Of a stretch of 64,000 bases of DNA, positions 25,983 through 32,478 are shown piece by piece. How positions within the stretch are numbered: position 1 is the stretch's first letter; each line of letters begins with the position of its first letter. Source of the stretch: Pseudomonas_T sp032052615 (lineage in GTDB: Bacteria > Pseudomonadota > Gammaproteobacteria > Pseudomonadales > Pseudomonadaceae); the NCBI GenBank assembly GCA_032052615.1, contig DAMBWF010000001.1, positions 62,001-126,000 on the forward strand. The letters run 5' to 3'. Position numbers and translations under genes: made by a program. A model generated the notes under the pieces. It made no database searches. It saw nothing but the letters and a program-made list of their open reading frames with translations, and had not been told where the DNA came from.

Positions 25983-27197
25983 TTAGACGACTGCGCCGAG
26001 TTGGAAGATAGGCAGGTACATCGCAATGATAAGGCCACCCACGAGTACCCCGAGGACTGCCATGATCATGGGCTCCATCAGTGCCGTGAGGCCATCCACC
26101 TTGTTGTCCACCTCCTCCTCGTAGAAGGTGGCGACTTTATCCAGCATGGCGTCCAGGGCGCCGGACTCCTCGCCGATGGCGGTCATCTGGATCGCCATGG
26201 CCGGGAAAACGCCCGTGGTACGCATGGAGAAGTTCAGTTGCATGCCGGTGGAGACATCTTGCTTGATCTGGTTGACGGCATTCTTGAACACCACGTTGCC
26301 AGTGGCGCCGGCTACGGAATCCAGCGCATCCACTAGGGGGACACCCGCTGCAAAAGTGGTGGAGAGGGTCCGGGCATAACGAGCCAGCGAGGACTTATAA
26401 AGAATGTCGCCGACGATAGGCAGCTTCAGCACGGTACGGTCGACACTATCTCGGAATTTCTGGGAGCGCTTGTGGGTTTCCTTGAAAGCAAAGCCGATCC
26501 CTATGAGCGCGATGATGACGACGAGCCACCAGTCCTGTAGCACGCGGGAAATGCCGATCACCATCTGGGTAAAGGCTGGCAACTCTGCACCGAAGTTTGC
26601 GAATACCGACTCGAACTGCGGCACGACTTTAATCAGCAGAATCCCCGACACGATAACCGCAACCAGAATCACCGCGATGGGGTAGTTCATGGCCTTCTTG
26701 ATCTTTTTCTTCAGCAGCTCGGTCTTTTCCTTATAGGTCGCTACCCGATCCAGCAACGTCTCCAGCGCACCCGACTGCTCACCAGAGTTGACCAGGTTGC
26801 AATACAGGTCATCGAAATATTGAGGTTTCTTGCGAAGGGAGTTGGCGAAGCTGTTACCTGCCGCCACTTCCTGTTTTACATCGTCCACCAGCTTGCGCAT
26901 GTTGGGGTTTTCGAAACCCTCCCCAATGATGTCGAAGGACGCGAGCAACGGTACGCCAGCCTTCATCATGGTCGCCATTTGTCGGGTAAACAGGGCGATA
27001 TCCAAGGGTTTGATGCGTTTGCCCTTGCTGAGCGAAAAGCCTTTCTTGCGGACCTTGGTGGGGTTGATGCCCTGCTTGCGCAACTGCGCCTTGACCAGGG
27101 CGGGGTTCTGGCCGCTGAGCTCGCCCTTGACCTTGGTGCCTTTTCGATCGGTACCCTCCCAAGTGAAGAGCGTATTCTTTACTGCGGTTTGTGCCAT
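25983..27197 (-). CDS. pilC: PilC, type IV pilus inner-membrane platform protein
   Basis: 404 residues, family length. Two tandem T2SF domains (about 68-190 and 270-393): RQMATMMKAGVPLLASFDIIGEG with KYFDDLYCNLVNSGEQSGALET, then RYARTLSTTFAAGVPLVDALDSVAGATGN with MAIQMTAIGEESGALDAMLDKVA. Three membrane helices, the first near 170-190, one near 215-240 and one close to the C-terminus. It couples the motors PilB/PilT to pilin assembly. It starts two bases after the pilB stop. Confidence 0.96.
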   Translation of the reverse strand: MAQTAVKNTLFTWEGTDRKGTKVKGELSGQNPALVKAQLRKQGINPTKVRKKGFSLSKGKRIKPLDIALFTRQMATMMKAGVPLLASFDIIGEGFENPNMRKLVDDVKQEVAAGNSFANSLRKKPQYFDDLYCNLVNSGEQSGALETLLDRVATYKEKTELLKKKIKKAMNYPIAVILVAVIVSGILLIKVVPQFESVFANFGAELPAFTQMVIGISRVLQDWWLVVIIALIGIGFAFKETHKRSQKFRDSVDRTVLKLPIVGDILYKSSLARYARTLSTTFAAGVPLVDALDSVAGATGNVVFKNAVNQIKQDVSTGMQLNFSMRTTGVFPAMAIQMTAIGEESGALDAMLDKVATFYEEEVDNKVDGLTALMEPMIMAVLGVLVGGLIIAMYLPIFQLGAVV

Positions 27198-27199
27198 GG

Positions 27200-28906
27200 T
27201 CAGTCCTTGGTCACGCGGTTGACTTCTTCCAGACTGGTCACGCCCTGCATGGCCTTGAGCAGGCCGGAGGTACGGAGGTCGTTGAAGCCGTCTTTGCGCA
27301 TCTGGGTTGCGATATCGATGGAGTTGCCTTCCTCCATGATAATCCGCTGCAGCGCCGGCGTGATTTTAACTACTTCATAAATACCGACACGGCCCTTGTA
27401 ACCGCTCTTGCAATTATCACAGCCCACGGGGCCGAACAGCTTTAACGTGCCTATTTTGTCTGCAGGGAACCCCTCGTGGAGCAAGGTTTCCTGTGGCACT
27501 TCCACTTCCTTCTTGCAGGTACTGCACAGCTTGCGTGCCAGCCGCTGGGCGATGATCAGGTTCACCGACGTGGCAATGTTGAACGAGGGCACCCCCATGT
27601 TGCGCAGGCGCGTCAAGGTTTCGGCGGCGCTGTTGGTGTGCAGGGTAGACATCACCATGTGACCGGTCTGCGCGGCCTTCACGGCAATGGAGGCGGTATC
27701 CAGGTCGCGAATCTCGCCGACCATGATGATATCGGGGTCCTGGCGCAGGAAGGCTCGCAGGGCCTGGGTGAAATCCATTCCCTGGCGGGGATTCACGTTG
27801 ACTTGGTTGATACCTTCCAGGTTGATCTCCACGGGGTCCTCGGCCGTCGAGATGTTCACGTCCGGGGTATTGAGGATGTTCAATCCGGTATAAAGAGAGA
27901 CCGTCTTTCCGGAGCCCGTGGGGCCGGTAACCAGGATCATGCCCTGCGGCTGCTTCAGGGCGCTCATGTACAGCGCCTTCTGATCTTCTTCATAGCCCAG
28001 GGCGTCGATGCCCATCTGGGCGCTGGTGGGGTCGAGAATCCGCATGACGATCTTCTCCCCCCAAAGGGTGGGCAGGGTATTGACCCGGAAGTCGATCGAC
28101 TTGCTCTTGGAAATCTTCATCTTGATCCGGCCATCCTGGGGCTTGCGCCTTTCGGAAATGTCCAGGGCCGCCATCACCTTAAGCCGCGCCGCCAGCCGGG
28201 ACGCCAATTGGATCGGCGGACGCGCGACCTCGTGCAGGATACCATCGGTCCGGAACCGCACCCGGTAGGTGTGCTCGTAGGGCTCGAAGTGTAAGTCGGA
28301 CGAGCCCCCCTTAATGGCATCCAGCAGCATCTTATTGACGAAGCGAACCACCGGCGCATCGTCGGCGTCCGAAGCCTCGCCCTCTCCGTCCTTAGTGCCG
28401 TCCCTGACGCCTTCCACATCAATGCCATCCAAATCGACGTCCGCCAGGCCATCCAGCCCAGTCGAAGCCGACTCGAAGTATTTTTCGATGGCCTCGCCCA
28501 GCTTGTCGTCCTCGACGAGAATGGCCTCGGTATTCAGTCCGGTACTGAACTGAATATCGGTGATCGCTTGATGGTTGGACGGATCGGAGATCGCTAGGAA
28601 CAACTTGTTGCTCCGCTTCCAGAGAGGAAGGACGCGGTGTTGGCGAACCAGTTTTTCGCTGACCAGCTCCTTGGGTTGGCTTTCCTTGTCCAGCGACGAA
28701 AGGTCGAAGAACGCCACGCCGAATTGGTCGGCCGCCAACTCGACCATCGCCCGGCTTTTCACCAGCCGGTTCTGGACCACATAGGTCACCAGGGAAAGCT
28801 TGTTTCGCTGGGCTTGCGACTGAGCCTGCTGGGCGGTCTTCTCATCCAGTAACCCGGCTAGGACCATCTGTTTGGCCAGGCCGGAAAGGTTCACGGTGTC
28901 GTTCAT
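27200..28906 (-). CDS. pilB: PilB, type IV pilus extension ATPase
   Basis: 568 residues. N-terminal MshEN-like domain (1-150); ATPase domain with Walker A GPTGSGKT at 328-335, Asp box, Walker B DIIMVGEIRD and His box; zinc-binding tetracysteine C-x2-C (CSTCKKEVE) and C-x2-C (CDNCKSGYKGR). MshEN domains in some PilB homologues bind cyclic di-GMP; I did not verify the ligand motif here. An acidic insert at 155-185 separates the two domains. It has its own sigma-70-like promoter and is divergent from pilA. Confidence 0.96.
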   Translation of the reverse strand: MNDTVNLSGLAKQMVLAGLLDEKTAQQAQSQAQRNKLSLVTYVVQNRLVKSRAMVELAADQFGVAFFDLSSLDKESQPKELVSEKLVRQHRVLPLWKRSNKLFLAISDPSNHQAITDIQFSTGLNTEAILVEDDKLGEAIEKYFESASTGLDGLADVDLDGIDVEGVRDGTKDGEGEASDADDAPVVRFVNKMLLDAIKGGSSDLHFEPYEHTYRVRFRTDGILHEVARPPIQLASRLAARLKVMAALDISERRKPQDGRIKMKISKSKSIDFRVNTLPTLWGEKIVMRILDPTSAQMGIDALGYEEDQKALYMSALKQPQGMILVTGPTGSGKTVSLYTGLNILNTPDVNISTAEDPVEINLEGINQVNVNPRQGMDFTQALRAFLRQDPDIIMVGEIRDLDTASIAVKAAQTGHMVMSTLHTNSAAETLTRLRNMGVPSFNIATSVNLIIAQRLARKLCSTCKKEVEVPQETLLHEGFPADKIGTLKLFGPVGCDNCKSGYKGRVGIYEVVKITPALQRIIMEEGNSIDIATQMRKDGFNDLRTSGLLKAMQGVTSLEEVNRVTKD

Positions 28907-28932
28907 CGTCGGCTCCGGTAAGCGATCGCTGC

Positions 28933-28961
28933 CTTATAACGTAGTTGCTCTTGGCTGCCAA
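28933..28961 (-). promoter_or_regulatory. Putative sigma-70 promoter of pilB
   Basis: On the minus strand TTGGCA (28961-28956), a 17-base spacer and TATAAG (28938-28933). Each hexamer has a single mismatch to consensus. It lies 27 bases upstream of the pilB ATG. Confidence 0.65.
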
Positions 28962-29064
28962 ACACGAGTATTACGAGTGACAAAAAAGGGCAAATCCTGC
29001 CGGGTGTTGTAGGTGAATCATGCTTCGTCATACACAAAAGCTCATCTTAAGTAGGGGTGTTTTT

Positions 29065-29080
29065 TGGCACGCTTAGTGCT
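29065..29080 (+). promoter_or_regulatory. Sigma-54 promoter of pilA
   Basis: TGGCACGCTTAGTGCT matches the sigma-54 consensus TGGCACG-N4-TTGCW, with the invariant GG and GC elements at the required spacing. It lies 48 bases before the pilA ATG, as expected for a PilR-activated gene. Confidence 0.9.
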
Positions 29081-29127
29081 TGATGGCTTGTCAGGCCAAC
29101 GGCCTAATACATTTCAGGAGAAAGATT

Positions 29128-29538
29128 ATGAAAGCTCAGAAAGGTTTTACCCTTATCGAATTGATGATCGTCGTTGCGATCATCGGCATCTTGGCAGCTG
29201 TTGCCATTCCCGCTTACCAGGATTATACGGTTCGTGCACGTGTGACCGAGGGTTTGGCACTTGCCTCTTCGGCTAAGACCGCTGTAGCGGAAACTTATCA
29301 GAACAACGGTAGCTTCGTTTTGACTGCCTCGGGGTGGAGTGCTCCCAAGGATACTAAGAATGTGAAGAGCGTCGCGGTGACTGATAATACTGGGGTAGTC
29401 ACCGTTACCATGACGAGCTTGGCTCAGGATGTAGTATTGACTCTGACTCCTGCTCTGACGGTGGGCCAGCCGGTAACTTGGGTGTGCACTACTACTAACG
29501 ATAAGAAGAAATTTGTTCCTGCTGAATGCCGCGGTTAA
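29128..29538 (+). CDS. pilA: PilA, major type IV pilin
   Basis: 136 residues. Short leader MKAQKG, cleavage before F7, Glu E11 (mature position 5) and a classical N-terminal helix ending AVAIPAYQDYTVRARVTEGLALASSAKTAVAE. Two cysteines, C120 and C134, would form the C-terminal disulfide loop (13 residues between them). The protein ends in CRG, not in the terminal serine that is glycosylated by TfpO in P. aeruginosa group I pilins. AGGAG precedes the ATG, and an intrinsic terminator follows. Codon use is more AT-rich than in neighbours, as often seen for exchangeable pilin alleles. It is the structural subunit for twitching, adhesion and DNA uptake. Confidence 0.97.
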   Translation: MKAQKGFTLIELMIVVAIIGILAAVAIPAYQDYTVRARVTEGLALASSAKTAVAETYQNNGSFVLTASGWSAPKDTKNVKSVAVTDNTGVVTVTMTSLAQDVVLTLTPALTVGQPVTWVCTTTNDKKKFVPAECRG

Positions 29539-29548
29539 TTTAGTTTAA

Positions 29549-29577
29549 CAAAGGGCCGCAAAGCGGCCCTTTGTTTT
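29549..29577 (+). terminator. Intrinsic terminator between pilA and the glycosyltransferase gene
   Basis: An 11-bp perfect stem CAAAGGGCCGC/GCGGCCCTTTG with an AAA loop, followed by TTTT. The next gene starts only 10 bases later, so its expression from the pilA promoter must depend on read-through. Confidence 0.92.
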
Positions 29578-29587
29578 GAGAGTCGTT

Positions 29588-31363
29588 ATGTTAAATTCAA
29601 AATATTCTAAAATAATTTTCCCTTTTATTTTGTTGGGCATTTTGTTTGCTTCTTATTGTGGAGTGGGAGAGTTGGGCTTTGTCTGGGATGATGAGGCATT
29701 TTTGGTTGAGCGTAATAGTATGAGAGGGGGGGACGCTTTACAGGCTTTATGGTTTAAACCGTTTTTTATTTCTTATGATTATTATCGTCCCTTGGTTGTT
29801 ATAAGTTATGCGCTTCAATATCAATATTTCGGGCTTGATGCTGAGTCTTTTCATTGGATGAACTTGGCTCTTCATTGTTTTAACTGCTTAATACTTTGGT
29901 GTGTCTTTCTGGGGGTTCGTAGGTTAAAACCATTTCACTATTGCTGGGCAATGGTTGGCACTGCGTTTTATGCATTGCATCCCGTTTTAGTTGAGGCGGT
30001 GGCATGGGTCTCTGGTCGTTTCGACCTGCTCATGACGAGCTTTCTTTTGTTAGGTCTCCTAGTTGATCTCCAAGTTCGCAATGTGTGGTTAAAGAGCTTG
30101 GGTGTTGGGTTGTGTTTTTTATTGGCTGCGCTTTCTAAAGAGGCTGCAGTTGGGTTTGCACTCGCTTATCCATTTTGGCGAATGTTCATATATTTACTTG
30201 TCAAGGATAATGATGAAAAACTGACTAATCGGTTTGGCAGTTGGAAAGTTTATTTTTCAATAATATTTGCGGGCTTGCTCTATCTTTTTCTGCGTTATGC
30301 GTCAATGGGTTACTTGCTTTCGGGGTCGGTATACAACGATTATGGAAATGGTTTGCAAAGGCTTTTGTTGACTACAAAGGCTTTTATGGTTTATCTCTGG
30401 ATGTCAGTTTTTCCATTCGGTAAAGTTTCCCCCTTTCACTTTCAGCTCTTTCCGCTCTCTACTCAAGACACAGGGGGGTGGGTGGCATTAATTTTATTTT
30501 TTTCTTTGCTCATTACTGGTGGATTAGCTTGGTTGAATAATAGGAGATTATTTTTCCCGGCTTTTGTGGCCTATTTTTTAGCTTTGCTTCCGGCCTTGCA
30601 TCTGTTTCAAACTCCGCTCCAAGATAATTTGGTACAAGAGCGCTACTTGCAATTCCCCTTGGCATTTTTCACGGTATTTTCTTGCCTCCTTCTAAGGGAG
30701 ATTTGGGCAGATAGGCGGACTTTATTTAAATATTTTATCTTTGGTCTTTATGGTCTTTTTGTGGTTGCTTCTTTTGCAAATATAAGAGTAACTGTTCCTT
30801 TGTGGAAAGATAGCATATCGCTATGGACCTGGGCCTCTCTAAGTTCGCCGGAATCTAGTGGGGTATGGGCCAATTTGGCTGCGGCCTATCAGCAAATTGG
30901 TGAAAATGCCAAAGCCGAGCAAGCTGTGTCTAAGTCTCTTGAGCTTAATCCTAGGCCAGAAACAAAGGCTTCAGCGCTAGTTATTCTGGGGAATGTTGAG
31001 AGCTTGAATGGGCGGCTGGATAAGGCTGCGGAAAAATATTTGGAAAGCTTTGTCGAGAGCAAAACTAATCCTTCTGCCTTAATTAATATGGTTAATGTCT
31101 TGATCCGTATGAAGGAGTTTGAAACCGCTAAGTGGTATCTTGATATAGCTGAGAATTTCGATAAAACAGCAACACATCCTTATTTCTTTTTTAATTATGG
31201 TCTTTATTGGCTGGCGTTAGGTGATAAGCTTGCTGCAAAGGAGATGTTTGAGAAGGGTGAGTCTTTGATAGATGTAAGTCGTCGGGCTGGCTACGAAAAA
31301 CTTGCAAATGAATATCTCACTGGTAAGCGACATATAGAATATTGGGCGCAGGGAATTAAATAG
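29588..31363 (+). CDS. TMTC/PMT-like GT-C membrane glycosyltransferase with C-terminal TPRs (probable pilin-modifying enzyme)
   Basis: 591 residues. About ten or more membrane helices occupy residues 8-400. The first loop has the GT-C acidic motif FVWDDEAFLVERN (D34, D35, E36), followed by SYDYYRPLVVISYALQYQYFGLD and FHWMNLALHCFNCLILW, the layout of TMTC/PMT-type dolichyl- or polyprenyl-phosphate-sugar transferases. TPR-like helices (VWANLAAAYQQIGENAKAEQ, then SALVILGNVESLNGRLDKAAEKYLES) fill the C-terminal third. Its place just after pilA is where Pseudomonas carries pilin accessory genes such as tfpO or tfpW, so pilin glycosylation is inferred, not shown. The gene is far more AT-rich than its neighbours. 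ATG 29588 is preferred to TTG 29576, which lies inside the terminator. The stop overlaps the nadC 3' end by 8 bases. Confidence 0.78.
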   Translation: MLNSKYSKIIFPFILLGILFASYCGVGELGFVWDDEAFLVERNSMRGGDALQALWFKPFFISYDYYRPLVVISYALQYQYFGLDAESFHWMNLALHCFNCLILWCVFLGVRRLKPFHYCWAMVGTAFYALHPVLVEAVAWVSGRFDLLMTSFLLLGLLVDLQVRNVWLKSLGVGLCFLLAALSKEAAVGFALAYPFWRMFIYLLVKDNDEKLTNRFGSWKVYFSIIFAGLLYLFLRYASMGYLLSGSVYNDYGNGLQRLLLTTKAFMVYLWMSVFPFGKVSPFHFQLFPLSTQDTGGWVALILFFSLLITGGLAWLNNRRLFFPAFVAYFLALLPALHLFQTPLQDNLVQERYLQFPLAFFTVFSCLLLREIWADRRTLFKYFIFGLYGLFVVASFANIRVTVPLWKDSISLWTWASLSSPESSGVWANLAAAYQQIGENAKAEQAVSKSLELNPRPETKASALVILGNVESLNGRLDKAAEKYLESFVESKTNPSALINMVNVLIRMKEFETAKWYLDIAENFDKTATHPYFFFNYGLYWLALGDKLAAKEMFEKGESLIDVSRRAGYEKLANEYLTGKRHIEYWAQGIK

Positions 31364-32204
31364 TCAGCCGCATCGAGAGATCCGTAGCCTTGACATCCTT
31401 GGTGAGAGTGCCCAAGGAAATGAAGTCCACTCCAGTAGCCGCGATGCGCTGGAGTGTTTCCTCGTTGATGCCACCGGAGGCCTCTAGCTTGGCACGGCCT
31501 CCGGTGAGGTGGACGGCAGTCCGCATATCCTCGAGGCTGAGTTCGTCCAGCATGACGATGTCCGCGCCGGCCTCCAGGGCTTCCTTCAGTTCTTCCAGGT
31601 TCTCTACTTCCACCTCGACCGGTTTGCCCGGTGCGATGGCGCGGGCGGTGGTGATGGCCTGGGCGATGCCGCCGCAGGCGGCGATATGGTTTTCCTTGAT
31701 GAGGAAGGCGTCGTACAGGCCAAGGCGATGGTTATGGCAGCCGCCGCAGGTGACGGCGTATTTTTGGGCGAGGCGCAGGCCCGGTAGGGTCTTGCGGGTG
31801 TCCAGGAGCTTCACGCCAGTATCCGCGACCAGGTCGGCGTAGCGGCGACAGCGGGTGGCGACGCCCGACAGCGATTGCAGAAAATTCAGCGCGGTGCGTT
31901 CGCCGGTGAGCAGGGCGCGAGCAGGACCTTCCACCTGAAACAAGGTTTGATTGGCACTAACCCGGTCGCCATCCCTTACTTGCCAGTGCACCGCCACGCG
32001 CGGGTCCACTTGGCGGAACACGGCGTCCACCCAGGCCGTTCCGCAGATCACCGCGTCCTCGCGAGTGATCACCGTGGCGTGGGCCAAGCGTTCTTCCGGA
32101 ATTAGCCGGGCGGTGATATCGCCGCTGCCGACATCCTCCGCCAGCGCGCGGCGGACAGTGGCCTCGATTTCGGCGGTGAGGTCGGCAAGCGTGAGGTTCG
32201 GCAT
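31356..32204 (-). CDS. nadC: NadC, nicotinate-nucleotide pyrophosphorylase (carboxylating)
   Basis: 282 residues. Family motifs: EDVGSGDITARLIPEE, LTGERTALNFLQSLSGVATRCRRYADLV, DTRKTLPGLRLAQKYAVTCGGCHNHRLGLYDAFLIKENH, VEVEVENLEELKEALEAGADIVMLDELS and LEASGGINEETLQRIAATGVDFISLG. It converts quinolinate and PRPP to nicotinate mononucleotide in NAD synthesis. Converges on and overlaps the glycosyltransferase gene by 8 bases, with no terminator between them. Confidence 0.96.
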   Translation of the reverse strand: MPNLTLADLTAEIEATVRRALAEDVGSGDITARLIPEERLAHATVITREDAVICGTAWVDAVFRQVDPRVAVHWQVRDGDRVSANQTLFQVEGPARALLTGERTALNFLQSLSGVATRCRRYADLVADTGVKLLDTRKTLPGLRLAQKYAVTCGGCHNHRLGLYDAFLIKENHIAACGGIAQAITTARAIAPGKPVEVEVENLEELKEALEAGADIVMLDELSLEDMRTAVHLTGGRAKLEASGGINEETLQRIAATGVDFISLGTLTKDVKATDLSMRLTI

Positions 32205-32319
32205 GGGTTGGCTCCGGCGAAGAAGGGGTGATTATACGGATGCGCCCTGGCGGCGAAACCGGCCATTTAAACGGGTGCCCATCCGTACCCCCATTCGGTC
32301 GGACGGTACCGTTAATCTG

Positions 32320-32331
32320 TGACGTACGTCA
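32320..32331. promoter_or_regulatory. Perfect 12-base palindrome, possible operator
   Basis: TGACGTACGTCA is fully self-complementary. It sits about 20 bases upstream of the presumed -35 of the DUF1631 copy 2 promoter, a usual position for an activator or repressor site. The binding protein is unknown. Confidence 0.5.
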
Positions 32332-32350
32332 TATCCCGGGAACGGCCAAC

Positions 32351-32378
32351 TTTGTAGGCGAAGCGCTGTCCCTATAAT
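32351..32378 (+). promoter_or_regulatory. Putative sigma-70 promoter of DUF1631 copy 2
   Basis: A consensus TATAAT at 32373-32378 with a weak -35 (TTTGTA, 16-base spacing), about 100 bases before the ATG. The long leader has no obvious structure. Confidence 0.6.
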
Positions 32379-32478
32379 GGATGTGGAGATTTCTAATTTG
32401 ACGCCAGAAGGCTGACGTTACCGACATTGCCACCAGGCGCCCTGATCCCGCGCTCTGGTCGTCTGCGGGAGACTCGAG

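Noticed and set aside
29576..29587. TTG start four codons upstream for the pilin accessory gene
   Set aside because: It lies within the T tract of the pilA terminator and has no ribosome site; ATG 29588 has GAGAG upstream.
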